From NCBI GenBank assembly GCA_001972305.1, contig BDDD01005249.1, positions 1 through 64,000 on the forward strand: 64,000 nucleotides of DNA, given 5' to 3'. Below, piece after piece: positions 34,949 through 46,508 of the stretch (its first letter is position 1; every line of letters begins with the position of its first letter). The notes below the pieces were generated by a model. That model worked only from the letters and a program-made list of their open reading frames with translations, made no database searches and was not told where the DNA came from. The stretch is from Cephalotus follicularis. Taxonomy: Eukaryota > Streptophyta > Magnoliopsida > Oxalidales > Cephalotaceae. A program made the position numbers and the translations under genes.

Positions 34949-35498
34949 AGACCAATTTCCTTATTTGTGTGTGGATGGTGTGATCTCTGGCTTGGTTAGG
35001 AATGTGCGAGTCTTGCCATATCCGATTATTTATTTTTCCATTTGTGATTACCGCGTTATCTGCATGAAAGGAAAGATTTTAAATCTACATGTTTTTGCCA
35101 TTTAAACTCATGATTTTCATCCTTTTTAAAACACCACTCCTGCATTGTTTTCAAACCACATAAACCAGCCAATTTGCCATCATTTTCTACATTGTTTTCT
35201 CATCATCTTGAGGTATGATAATGGTTTTGTTTTCATTAAATATATTTCTGTTAATGTTGAATATAAGTTTACATTTTTCAAAGCTTCTTTGAAAACTGTT
35301 CTAAAGCATTAAATATTAGAAAATATGTTTTGAAAGTTTCCATTGCTATATTCTACCTGTAATCAATATGTTTATGCATTTGAAATGTTATACTGGAATT
35401 TTCAAACATAGAAGTCATGTTTTAATAGTCTATATACTATTGTTCTATGATTCACGTTTAGAAAAATGGGTTTATGTTCAAGTTGCAACTGAATCATC

Positions 35499-35731
35499 GA
35501 CGCGTTCTTCATGTTTTCAACCCAAAGCATCGACTCTTTCGTGTTAACCGTCGACGCTTATGCATAGAAAAAAAACTATTTTAATCGCCTTGCATGTGTT
35601 AAAGCGTCGACTGTTTTTCGTTTCCTGTTGACGCTTTTGTCGTGTGTTTTCATGTTTTTGTCGACGCTTTGTCTTAAGCGTCAACGCTTTGTATTAAGCG
35701 TCGTCGATTTTGACGTAAATGTCGACGCTTT
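35499..35731. repeat. TCGAC-type motif array (L1, second cluster)
   Basis: Core positions 35499, 35532, 35553, 35609, 35630, 35663, 35683, 35703 and 35724, with repeated steps of 20-21 bp. Consensus GTCGACGCTTT; the related F LTR instead has AGTCGACTG copies in its array. Confidence 0.82.
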
Positions 35732-36597
35732 CATCTGAAATTTTGGTAATCAACGCCTGTTAAGTTGTAAATCGAATTGGGTTTGTCTGTTTATGGTTAC
35801 AAAACATATGTGGTGAAGGTTAGAGTGATTTCGCGTGTGCTTTTGATATGCTCTTGTGATTGTTTAGGTTTGAGCGGCTAAGGTACGGATAATTCTTTCC
35901 TTGATACTCTCCTATTGATTTTGTTAGAGAATAAATTTCAGTCTTATTTTTATGAACAAGTAAGGATGTTTGGTTTCTTGATATCTCCATTATTTTAAAC
36001 ATTATTTTATGAATAATGTACCGATCTTTTGTTTTGATTTTCATATTTATGTTTTTATGAGTAAAGTTCAGACTCTTCGTTTTGATTATCAGTTTTGATT
36101 TATATGAATGAAATACATATTTCACTATTATCATCTCTTTTAATTATTGTGGAATTAAATGAGTTTGATTTTCAATTATAAAAGTATGTTGACTTTTATT
36201 AATACGGATATGATAATGATTTCGGATATATTCGGAAAAACACCGTATATATGTTTTTAATTGGATTTGGAATAAATCAATATTTTGAAATGATGTTTGA
36301 TAAAGTCAGTATTTTGAAACTGTTGATACTGAATATAACCGAACCACCTATGGGGGTACCATAGGCATGTCGCAGGCCTAGCACGAGGACATGACACTAT
36401 ACGTAGAGGTGTTATCAGTCTACGGGGTCTCTCACTGTTTTTGATATCTTGTGAATAGGATTTGGATCCCATTTCTGATAGAGGCATATGGGTCAGCCCT
36501 AGGAAATTTTGTTCAGATTCGAATATGGGAATTGATTGTGTAGTGCCGTACACATCGTTCCATCGGGCATGTGGATTCTGCAGGATCCCTTGCATAT

Positions 36598-36606
36598 ATA
36601 TGTATA

Positions 36607-36639
<33 letters not shown>

Positions 36640-36640
36640 T
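36598..36640. repeat. TATG/TATA microsatellite in L1
   Basis: A run of TATA units followed by about six TATG units. Simple repeat; no function suggested. Confidence 0.9.
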
Positions 36641-37269
36641 TAAATCGTATTGGATATCTCAGTATGAACCACCGTTATGAAAAAGTTTTGGAAACTGATA
36701 TGACAGAAACCGTATATCTACTTTATGAAAGTTTGTGAACCTGTACATATATGTTTGACATGAGCACCATTTGAATTGCATAAATTTAGTTTATTTACAA
36801 ATTGTTTTATTGTTGTAAAAGATTCGTACTGTTTTGTTTCGTAAACTATTTTGTTTCGTAAATTGTTTTGTTTCGTAAACTGTTTTATTATTCTATATCC
36901 GTACTGAGGTTTGCTCCACCGCGTTTTTGTTTTCCATGCGTCAGGTTATAAGGGACATCAGGGGCAAGTGTGATGAGAGAATCACCATTGGCTTGAGGAT
37001 TTCTTAAAAGTTGAATTCTTTTCTTTTAGTAATATTGTGGTCATGTGTGAACCTTCAGAGATTTTTGAGACTTAAGCTTAGTTTTGAATTTGAATATTAT
37101 TCAAGGTTTTAAGTTTATCGTAATGTTTCGAATTTATGGCTTGATGATCTTAATGAAGGATGGTTTATCTTAATTTGATGATTTGAATAAAGATTAAGAT
37201 ATTTTGACATAATTATGTAAGTTGTTTTTGTGTGACATCCCGATTCTGAATCGGGGGTGTTACACATCC

Positions 37270-37544
37270 ATTGCCTGTCCAGTTATGGTGTACGGTAACA
37301 ATGATGGGGCCGTTTCACAGGCCAAGGAGCCAGGTCTCATCACAGCTCCAAACATATACATCGGTGGTATCACTTGATCAGAGAGATCATCGACAGAGGA
37401 GACGTCGCCCTAGATAGAGTTTCCATGGAGGCAAACTTAGCAGACCCACTGACCAAAGCCATGAGAAGTGCAGTACTCCAGAGGCATCGAAGTACAATGG
37501 GCTTAGGCTATAGGTCTTCGTGGCTTGAGGGCCAAGTGGGAGAT
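37270..37544 (+). pseudogene. Element K RNase H, last part, and polypurine tract
   Basis: Readable words are AKEPGLIT, REIIDRGDVAL, NLADPLTKAMRS and STMGLGYRSSWL, the normal C-terminus of copia pol. A purine tract (GGCCAAGTGGGAGA, about 37530-37543) follows directly and the LTR begins after it. Confidence 0.82.
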
Positions 37545-40188
37545 TGTTAGATAGGGGTGTCCCTACATGCCACGAGGTGGCTACATGCTTGTATATACAC
37601 TATTGATTTATACATTCTTAGTTCCATTCATGTTTTATTGTGCATATTTCAGTAACAATGGCATTTACTATATGTATATCCCAAACCATAACTATGGAAT
37701 CAGATTAATTAAGACATTAACTGAATACACATATAGTGCCTTATCGATTAAGGGTTGGATCTCGTGCCTGGGAGGTTAGTAGAATGAGATCCTTACTCCC
37801 TTCTAACAAAACGTTTCAAGTCATAGGTTCACTTTCTTAGGGCAATTGATGAACCGGACAAACTTACCATATTATGCTTGCTCCCAGGTTAGTGTTGGAT
37901 GGATTATGTCATTACCATTTGGGTTTACCCTAAAGCTAATGCAGGGTGCATGCTTGAAGCATGTCCATTGAACCGACCCACCGTAGGAAACCTATTTGCA
38001 TAGTCAATACCTGTGTCAATAGGATTCCTATAGTCTCGGCAGTGTATAGTCAATAGTGACTAGTAGGCCATACGTGACCTGCGTTTTTTCCTTAGACCTG
38101 AGCGGCTGGCATGCATTGTGTAGTAACCGCTTACCTTTGATTTCTACCTTCCCCAGCTCTAGCCACGAGCTGTCAAAAGGGTTATCTGTTTGCCTTGTGG
38201 AAGCTGGATTAAGATGTATGGGCGAGTACGCTATAAGGGATCGTCACACGTATATTGCGGGTGATCGGCACTATAACATCTATGTCCATTGTAGACATAA
38301 AGTCCTAGCCAGGCATTGGCAGACTAAAAACGGGGTTTACGGGGAGGTCTACCGATAGTCTCAGTGCGCTCATGGATTTATAGTTATTGTGGCTTTACCT
38401 AGGGTTGACATTAATCCAAACCCTAGGCAGTGATCAGAGCCAAGAATGACAAGGGATACATGACACGTAAACCGATGACAAGATAAAGTACTGGTGAACC
38501 AGATCGACTGATAGACATGTTTGTAAATTCCACGGATCCGGGGGATGATTGGGAATCATACCAGGGCTATTTTGATAGTCGGGGACTATTAGGATGGTCG
38601 TACCAGAATTTTGAGTGTTTTTGGGAAATTTATCATCGTACATAAATTCGACCAAGCTTTCGGGTCCCACCCAATTTTGGAACAGGTTAACGTGTGTGGG
38701 ACACATGTCATTTAGTGAAAGGTTAGTATCTAGGAGATATTGCTTTGCTAGAGAACAATTTATTTGCTGGATATATATCACTTCTTTAGGAGTGAGTTAA
38801 GCATCACCATAATAGAATGTTCTGGGCAAAGGGTTGATTGTTTATCAAATAAGTGCATTGGGCATTTATTGATAGAGAGAGCTTATGTACTTGAAGGCTT
38901 TTTAGGCTTGGGATTTGTCATCCCTAAGTGGGTCGAATGTATGCCATTCTCGTGCAAGGTCCAGGCTGGCCCATCAGTAGCCTAAACCGGGCTTGATGAA
39001 TAGTGATTTCCAACTTATTTTGACTTGTCAAATGGAAATTACTTGGCACAAAAATGCCTTGAATGTGGCCAGCTATATGTGGTGATTAAAAGAGAGATGA
39101 GAGGTGAGTCATCAAGCTTAAGGATAAGCTTAAAAGAGATATTTATGTATGGTGACATACTTAAGATATTTCAAGTGATTAACCAACACACTTCTTCTTT
39201 TTCTCATCATCACCCATTTTACTCACTCTTTTTTCTCTTCCTCTCTATCCGTGAGTATAGTCTTCCATTGAAGGACTTGATAACGCTTGAAGCTCTTGAA
39301 GAGAAAAGAACACATCAATCTCCTTTCACCCTCCTCTATCCCTATTGGTGGAGATACTTTGTATATTGCATCCTATCTTTACTTCTTGTGAAAGTTAGTT
39401 TAGAAGTTAAACACAAAAGGCCTCCAGCATTCACAACGGTTCCTAGCCATGAGTAGTTGAAGACATTTGGTGAAGCTTTGAAGCTTGGAGCTAAAGTTTG
39501 AGGGAGCACAAAGAGGAAGGAGAGGAAGACCTAGGTAATAGATTCTAGACATCTTCCTCTAACTATTTTTTGTTGATTCTTTATGGGTTTTGTTACGGGT
39601 TTGGGCTAGGGTGAGTGTATGGCAAGGTGTGGGCTTATATAGGCCACAAAAAAAAACTTATGGATGCAAGAGCAAGGAAGAGGGGGGGTGTTGACCGGAC
39701 ATGTGAGGGAGTGTCAAGAGAGAGTGATGAGGATTGGTTGAATGGCAAGTGGGAGAGAGAAAGAATGTGAATTGTCCCTTGTATGGCCAAAACCTTTTAC
39801 ACTTCCTAAGGTTGTCTCCTCCCGCTTTGTAGGCATGCTAGGGCTGGCCATGAATGGTCAATTTTACCCCTCTGCTATGATCATTTTACATGATCAGGTT
39901 ATTATGCAAATCCTAGTACCAACCAAATCGTTCATCCGCAATTAAAGCGTTAAATGATGATGTAGTAATGTACCATCGAAGTGTCGGACTTATGAATTCA
40001 TATATAATAAATTCATAACGTAAGGTTGGTATTCATATGAGATATCTCAAATTCGTTATATAAGCTATTATATCAAAAAAGATTTTTTACACCCTCGTGA
40101 ATCAAACAAGCATCAAAAAGCAAAAATAACTCAGTAAAATGATTCGTTTTGCTAATCCCAGGGTTTTGATAGTACAGGGTCATTACAT
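37545..40188 (+). repeat. Element K 3' LTR and unresolved LTR sequence
   Basis: The LTR starts TGTTAGATAGG right after the purine tract. The text to about 38780 resembles a long copia LTR. A palindromic TATA-like TTATATAGG lies at 39633-39641, and the segment ends near CATTACA at 40188. No second copy lies in the window, so I cannot say where K's LTR ends or whether another LTR starts within. No credible gene, despite open frames of 100-143 codons. Confidence 0.5.
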
Positions 40189-40723
40189 CCTAATTTTTGG
40201 GTGCTCACAATAAACACCCATCTCAAAGGATAGGTCAACCAAACGGCCAAGTAGAATAACCCCATGCAAAATAAAGTGAACAAGTATCACATATAAATAT
40301 ATGCATGACAAGTTATAATGCATGAATGACAATTGTGGTCGGTTATCCATATGACAATCGTCCCATACCGGCCGCATATGCCAAAAGACCTAATCATAAC
40401 CATCATATTCATACATTTGTCACATAACTCATACCAGGTGTGCGAGAACACTCACGCATATACCTATAGAGTTTATTGACCTCTCATGCACCTCGTGCAT
40501 CTATTAGCCAATGGATTAGTCCATGGGAGGTCCAGTTGCCCAAGGATTAGTCCTTAGGTGCTCAACTGGATGTCCTTAGGTTCTGAAGGATTATTCCTCA
40601 GGCACTCAACTAAGGTTTCTTAACTACCTATGGATTAGTCCATAGGACCTTATCTAAGACTTGTTGTCAGTGGATTAGTCCATAAGAACTCAACTAGTAC
40701 ACATGAATCAACTCATGTAAAAT
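40189..40723 (-). repeat. Old LTR remnant with GGATTAGTCC repeats
   Basis: Contains the GGATTAGTCC word at 40513, 40544, 40632 and 40672, with a changed copy at 40588 (GGATTATTCC). Steps are 31, 44, 44 and 40 bp; GGATTAGTCC is nearly palindromic. The ATGCATGAATGACAATTG stretch at about 40318 recurs at 53930 in LTR D, which suggests a related minus-strand LTR. It is the target of element C and continues at 49682. Confidence 0.6.
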
Positions 40724-40899
40724 TGTAACGCCCGGTATTTTCATAATTGTAATATTTCGATTTAAGATGAAATCTTAAAATTGAAATAATGAAAATGTTT
40801 GAGATTTCAACCCCAAAGATGCTTATAAACCCTAAATATTGTTTGGGAAAAGAATTGTGTGAGTTAAACTTGAAAACGGCACAGTTATGGAAGAAACGA

Positions 40900-41045
40900 G
40901 TCGACAACTTTGGAAAGACGTCAACGCATAAGGGAACAAAGGTGCACGTGAATGCATGGGCATGCACGTCGATATGGAGAGAAGGCATCGACACCTTCTG
41001 GTGAAAGAGGGAAAGACATCGACGTCTAAGGAAAGACGTCGACGC
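40900..41045. repeat. TCGAC-type motif array (element C 5' LTR)
   Basis: Core starts at 40900, 40920, 40968, 40987, 41018 and 41038 (steps 20, 48, 19, 31, 20). Forms are GTCGACA, GTCAACG, GTCGATA, ATCGACA, ATCGACG and GTCGACG. Equivalent array in the 3' LTR at about 47620-47770. Confidence 0.75.
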
Positions 41046-41781
41046 ATTTGTAAAGAACATCTGTCACGATTAACACTGACAGAATGGCTTGCAATGGGCA
41101 ATTTTGAGGCTTTATCCAGACGCCTTGACATGCACAATGGGACGTGTTGATCATGCTGGGGTGTTGCCAGGCATGCTTCAAAACGTGTCCTTGACATGGT
41201 GCATGCAAAAGGATATACCACTTACACCTACAACCTGCAGAAGGGAAGGAAATGGACCAAAAACCAGAAAGTGAGAAGGGGAGCACGAGAGTGTGTGGTT
41301 ATCTGTGAAGCAAAGAGAAAAGGGGAAGGTTCCTGCCATAATAAAATACAACCTCCTTCCTCTCTATCTCGTTAAAACACTAAAGGAAAGAAAGGAGAAA
41401 ACCAGTGACTGTGAGTGTGAGAACAACCATTGTTGAGCTTGGATTGAGCTGGTGAATTGGAGCTCGTGGGTAGCAGTTGCTAAGAGGGTCTTGGAGCTGC
41501 TATGGCCAGAACCTGGGAACTCAAAGAGGTGGACTTTCCAGTTCCTAACTTGGAACAACAAGGTAGGGGAAAGTGATGATTCTTATACATGCATTTTGGG
41601 TTTTAAGTTAATGAATAACATGATGAATTGCATGTTAATGGTTGAGTGGTGATTACTGTGACATACGGAGTTGACTTGCATGTGTAAATTACATGAATAT
41701 TGAACTGGATTGTGTTGGATGATTTTGATAAATGGCGTTCTGTGTGAAAACTATGGAGAAAGCGTTCTGGGTTGGATAAAC

Positions 41782-42201
41782 GTCGTCGTCTACCAGAAGA
41801 CGTCGATGTCTTCGTGTACGTATGAAAAGGACATCGATGTTTGAGTGAAAGCATTGACGCCTTTTCTGGGAAATCGTAGAACTGTAATGTTCATTTCAGA
41901 TGGTCATTTAGCCACTTGGGATTTCCTGTTTGATTACGAATGGTCATTCTGGTTACATACTATGATAACCAGTATCTTTGCTTACGCCTTAAGAGGTTAA
42001 GCTTCGATTATATGAGGATTTAGGGCCTGGATTCTACCCTCTAGAATCCAGACTCGCGCACTAATACTTCCTGGTATCATAAAGACATCGATGTCTTTGT
42101 AAAGACATCGACGTCTTTGATCCAAATACGCCTGGAATAACTGTACAAAGGATCGACGCATTAGGGTAAAGACGTCAACGCCTTAGGGATAGACATCCAC
42201 G
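41782..42201. repeat. TCGAC-type motif arrays (element C 5' LTR, distal)
   Basis: Pairs spaced about 20 bp: 41782/41802, 41833/41853, 42087/42107 and 42152/42174/42195. The usual form is (G/A)TCGA(C/T)G(T/C)CTTT. Matching pairs occur in the 3' LTR between 47930 and 48360. Confidence 0.72.
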
Positions 42202-42511
42202 CCTATCTCCTGTTCAATGGAATTTCACCCGAATGCGACCCGCTAGACTCGAAACGACTCTAGAAACGATCTTAGATGCATTCTGAGCATATGTTTGCAT
42301 TGTTACTGTGATTTGCATTATGGTTGCTTTCAAAAAAGTGTTAACCATTATGAAAAGCTTGCATGATTATTATAATCATTTTTGTACGAAAATGTATATT
42401 TATCAACATATGATTTTATATATTTTCGAACTGACTGGGGAAAGTATTTTCCAATGACTGAGAAATGTTTTAAAGGATTGATTATGCAATCAAATGTATT
42501 ATGCGAAAATA

Positions 42512-43045
42512 AGAATCCACCCAGCTTCCGGGGTGAACTTGATGCTACGATTGCTGAAAGATGGCTTCAAGACTTGGAGAAGATTTTTGAAGTAATGGAC
42601 TGTACCGACACTCAGAAGCTGAAGTTTGCTGTGTACCGACTATGGGGAGAGGCCACTCACTGGTAGGAGATGGTCAGAGCGAAGTGGGAGTCAGTTGGAC
42701 TCAATGCTACATGGGAGAGGTTCCAGACAGAGTGCCTCGACTCCTATGTACCCCGTATTGATCAAGAACGGAGGGAGACAGAGCTTCTCGAGTTACGTCA
42801 AGGGGAGATGACTGTGGCCGAGTACCAGGCCAGGTTTATGGAGCTCGCCAGACATTCACCTTATCTGGTAGCTGATGATATGAAAAAGATACGGAGATTC
42901 CTGAAGGGTCTGCGACCAGACCTTCGGTCAAGGATTAGGGCTATGGAGCTGGGTACTTTTTCGGAGGTCGCTCAAAAAGCGAGGCTGCTGGAAAGCATAT
43001 CCAGTGAGGACCGAGTAGAGAGGGCCCGGGCACAACAAAATAAAT
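42512..43045 (+). pseudogene. Element C Gag
   Basis: Readable words are FRGELDATIAERWLQDLEKIF, KLKFAVYRLWGEATHW and then, in 42670-43047, ECLDSYVPRIDQERRETE, EMTVAEYQARFMEL and FLKGLRPDLRSRI, the retrotransposon Gag domain of plant gypsy elements. The N-terminus is absent. Confidence 0.82.
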
Positions 43046-43170
43046 AGAGCCCACCAAGACCAGCTTCTTCAAAATGGCAAAGCGGTGGTTCTCCGACTAA
43101 ATCATCAAAGATCAGATCTGAGCAGACTGCCACACAAGATACTCCTAGCCAAGGGAGTGATGCCAGAAAT

Positions 43171-43280
43171 GGAGCTTGCTATCACTGTGGTCGTAAAGGC
43201 CACTTACAGAAGGACTGCTGGAAGATGAACGGACTATGTTTGAGGTGTGGGGCATCTGGCCATTCCGTGAGAGATTGCCC
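43171..43280 (+). pseudogene. Element C Gag zinc knuckles
   Basis: Two CCHC knuckles in tandem, CYHCGRKGHLQKDC and CLRCGASGHSVRDC, as in element A. This is the nucleocapsid part of Gag. Confidence 0.82.
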
Positions 43281-43639
43281 GAAGAGTCAGGCTACGGCAC
43301 CTACTGGACCAGCGGGGCCGCAGCGGGACCTTCGCAGCAGGGAGACAAGGGCACGGGCATCATGAGAGGTAAGATTTTTGCTCTTACTTGCATCATCCTT
43401 GATCATAATGCCTTTAATTGGTTGACTATGTGGTAGCCATAGTTAAGTGAATGTTAAGTTGGACGTTTGTGGCCAACTAATGAGTAAGGGAATGATGATT
43501 CTCAGTACCATGTTAATGGATGGTTATACATATGCGTAGGCTAGTGTGGACCACATGCATGCTTAGTAAACTTCTAGAACCCAGATAACATAACCAAAGA
43601 ATATGAATTGTATCGCTTGGATAGTGATTCACGGTATTG

Positions 43640-44080
43640 ACTCAAGGGTGTTTTCAAAGCTAGATTTGAAATCGGCTATCACCAGTTGAGGGTGAGGGAA
43701 GGAGATATTGAGAAGACTGCTTTCCGGACAAGATACGGGCACTATGAGTTCCTTGTGATGCTTTTGGTATTTCCAATGCACCGGCTACGTTCATGTCATT
43801 GATGAACGATGTGTTTCGACCGTACCTGGACCAGTTTGTCGTTGTGTTTATTGACGACGTACTAGTAGGCTCGACGAGTGAGGAAGAGCATACTTACCAC
43901 CTGAGGTTGGCTCTGCAGATTCTCCGAGAGCACCAACTGTATGCCAAATTCAGTAAGTGTGAATTTTGGCTTGACCGTGTGATCTTTCTTGGTCACATTG
44001 TATCCGGAGAAGGTTTGGCGGTGGATCCGTCGAAGACAGAGGCGGTACAAGATTGGCCACAGCAGAATGATCAAGACTAA
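43640..44080 (+). pseudogene. Element C reverse transcriptase
   Basis: The open stretch 43793-44080 holds [21 protein letters not shown] (catalytic aspartate pair) and [21 protein letters not shown]. Upstream, worn RT words can be seen. Much shorter than a full RT; fossil. Confidence 0.8.
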
Positions 44081-44141
44081 AGGATGAGTTACTCCGCGGG
44101 GCTCATAAATCCCTGTACAGTATTCATCCTTGTAGTACCAA

Positions 44142-44540
44142 ATGTACCAAGATTCTGCGAGCAATGTGGCTCGATTATATGTGAAGGAGATTGCGAGGCA
44201 GCACGGTGTCCCGGTGAGCATCGTTTGCGATAGGGATTCGATCTTTACTTCCAAATTCTGGAAGAGATTCCAGACAGCCTTCGGAACAAGATTGAATCTC
44301 AGTACTACTTTCCACCCTCAGACAGAAGGACAGTCAGAGCGTACCATACAAACCTTAGAGGATATACTTCGGGCTTGTGTGATCAGTTTTGGTGGAACCT
44401 GGGAAGACCATATTCCTCAGATAGAATTTTCTTATAACAACAACTATCACTCGAGTATTGGTATGGCTCCATACGAGGCACTGTATGGGAGAAAGTGTAG
44501 GTCGCCCGTCTGTTGGGACGAGGTTGGTGAACGACCATAG
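44142..44540 (+). pseudogene. Element C integrase core
   Basis: 132 residues with [32 protein letters not shown] (catalytic glutamate region) and [16 protein letters not shown]. Corresponds to element A integrase (1810-2391, 7444-8187). Confidence 0.87.
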
Positions 44541-44597
44541 CTTGGGTCGGATTTGGTGGAGGAAACTTCGTAGAAAGTCAAGTTCATCAGAGAAAAG

Positions 44598-45116
44598 TTG
44601 CTTACAGCGATGAGTCGGCAGAAGAGCTATGCCGACAGTGTGAAGAGAAGGCCTTTAACCTTCAATGTTGGAGATTATGTGTTTTTGAGGGTATCTCCAT
44701 GGAAAGGGGTACAAAGATTCGGGAAGAAGGGCAAGTTAGCGCTACGCTACATTGGTCCTTTTGAGATTCTGGAAAGGGTTGGGGAGGTAGCTTACCGGAT
44801 AGCCTTGCCTCTTGCATTGTCAAGTGTACATGATATCTTTCATGTATCAATGCTACGAGGTTATATCCGAGATCCATCACATGTCCTGGATTATGACTCG
44901 GTTACGGTAAGGGATGATATTTCTTGCGAGGAGTCACCCATGAGAATCTTGGATTGGAAGATGCAAGTATTGAGGAACAGAACCATTCCGATGGTAAAGG
45001 TTGAGTGGCAATTTCATAGGCCGGATAAAGTGACTTGGGAAAGTGAGGGTGACATCCGAGAACATTACCCGCATTGTTTTAAGTATTGTGTTAATTTCGA
45101 GGACGAAATTTCTTGA
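44598..45116 (+). pseudogene. Element C integrase tail and chromodomain
   Basis: 172 residues: [44 protein letters not shown] and HDIFHVSMLRGY, then the chromodomain-like RTIPMVKVEWQFHRPDKVTWE. Best-preserved part of element C. A purine tract (GAAAGAGGGGTGGA, 45115-45128) follows. Confidence 0.87.
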
Positions 45117-45231
45117 AAGAGGGGTGGATGTAACGCCCGGTATTTTCATGATTGTAATATTTCGATTTAAGATGAAATCTTAAAATTTAAATAATGAAAA
45201 TGTTTGAGATTTCAACCCCAAAGATGCTTAT

Positions 45232-46256
45232 TGAAATGTTCTATATGGCAACTTTTAATTAACAAAAATGTTTGCGGAATTAACAAATTAAATTATGAAT
45301 ATAAACAACCACACAAAAAACAATCAAACAATAACAAGTAAATAGATAAGGGATAGAGAGTATGCAAACGATTTATAGTGGTTCGGCAAATCCGTGCCTA
45401 CGTCCACTTTCTAAAGAACCCCTTGAGTTTCCACTAGAATCCCCTAGCAACCTTTGATTTCGGCTTGCGGGTGAAAATCAAAGCAAACCACCTTACACTT
45501 GATTTTGGGTTCCGGGTGCAAATCAATTAAACACCTTACAAGGGTTCACTCCCCTCTTTTACAATTGAAGATAAAAAGATTGGTTTATGTTTACAAAGAC
45601 CTCTTAAAGGTTGGATATGAAAGTGATAGCTAGTTGCAAGCTTTGGGCATGAAAGTGTTAACAAAAGCTTGAAGTTCTTCTCTTTGTAGATGTGCAAGTT
45701 TAGTTTCTTGAGTGTAGATGATCAAAGTCTTTTCCCTTAGTCTCTTAAATATTGTTTCTTGACCTTTATATATAGCTTCATTTAGATTCTAGCCGTTGGT
45801 GAAGAAATATAGCCGTTGGAGAAGTCTTGAAAGTTGTTGCATAAAAAATGGCTCTTTAAAACGAGTTCTGATATTGTTGCAGCCGTCCAAAGCGTCGACG
45901 GTGTTGCCTAAAGCATCGGCTCTTAGGTTACCGTTATGAGTTAAATTTGAATTTTCTCGCTCTGTCTGCCGGCGCTTTAATCTGGGAGTCGATTCTTTGG
46001 AATAAAGCGCTGACGCTTTACTTATAAGCGTCGACGCTTTGAGCTCTTCAACTGATTTTGCACTTCACTGGTTTTCACCGCAGATATACGCTTCTCAGGC
46101 GTCAACTTTTTAGCATAAAGCACTGACGCTTTGATTGTAACCGTCGGCGCTTTGTCCTGTTTCTGCACTTCTTTATTTTGTTTATTTCTTTTCTTGCACA
46201 GAAAGTAACAAAGTCAAATGCAAATTTGTAATCATTAAAACTTAGGATTGGGTTTA
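45232..46256 (-). repeat. Element M 3' LTR
   Basis: Matches 46509 to about 47530. Its array has cores at 45894, 45915, 45968, 45988, 46009 and 46030 (steps 21, 53, 20, 21, 21), forms GTCGACG and GCTGACGCTTT. A TATA-like stretch lies near 45767-45776 (minus strand TATATATAAAG). Confidence 0.82.
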
Positions 46257-46453
46257 GGAGAGACTACTCCTTCTATAGTTCTTGTGGGCATTCTAGGACC
46301 ATTTACAATAATATGCCATAATTGATAATCTAGGGATTGTAGAAAAATGGTCATTCTAGTCTTCCAAAAACTATAGTTATTTCCGTCAAAGAACGGAGGT
46401 CTAGTAACGGAGGAACCTTCTAATCCTATGTTTAGATTCAATTGGTTTGCCAT
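46235..46453 (-). pseudogene. Element M Gag start
   Basis: 72 residues beginning MANQLNLNIGLEGSS, with RPPFFDGNNYSFWKTRMTIFL, the N-terminal signature of SIRE-type Gag (DUF4219/UBN2 type). The ATG lies 42 bp from the primer site, so it is the natural start. Only this N-terminus is present, and its end runs into the 3' LTR. Confidence 0.82.
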
Positions 46454-46494
46454 GGATCTTTATATCTCTAACAATTAAGAATTATGAGATAACC

Positions 46495-46506
46495 GCTCTG
46501 ATACCA
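46495..46506 (-). other. Element M primer-binding site (tRNA-iMet)
   Basis: Minus strand TGGTATCAGAGC, 2 bp from the end of the 5' LTR; identical to the site in element B. Confidence 0.9.
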
Positions 46507-46508
46507 AT

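Larger units (their letters stand above)
34644..37264 (+). mobile_element. Solo LTR L1 (gypsy, element F/G family) in element K
   Basis: 2.62 kb from TGTAATATCC to GGGTGTTACA, flanked by CATCT (34639-34643) and CATCC (37265-37269), a target duplication with one difference. No internal region, so it is a solo LTR left by LTR-LTR recombination. It shares the blocks at 36350-36540 and 36898-36990 with the LTR of F. Carries two TCGAC-type arrays and a TATG microsatellite. Confidence 0.87.
28684..37544 (+). mobile_element. Element K: Ty1/copia internal region with two guests
   Basis: In order: Gag, protease, pre-integrase, integrase, reverse transcriptase and RNase H, the copia order, followed by a purine tract and LTR. 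It is interrupted by Athila-like element T (29755-32432) and solo LTR L1 (34644-37264), each with target duplications. The 5' LTR is not in view because element S adjoins. Broken in many places. Confidence 0.85.
40724..42511 (+). repeat. Element C 5' LTR (partial)
   Basis: Matches the 3' LTR from 45129 onward, in blocks. The segment 41200-41765 is seen only here. TCGAC-type arrays are at 40900-41045, 41782-41860 and 42087-42201. No primer-binding site follows; the sequence passes straight into Gag. Confidence 0.8.

Noticed and set aside
34800-35731. Telomere-like or centromere satellite origin for the short motif arrays
   Set aside because: The motif is not a telomere repeat and the spacers are unrelated, unlike a satellite monomer.
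39025-39456. 143-codon open frame as a possible host gene
   Set aside because: It lies in LTR-type sequence, resembles no family I know, and has low-complexity serine/phenylalanine-rich text. Chance frame.
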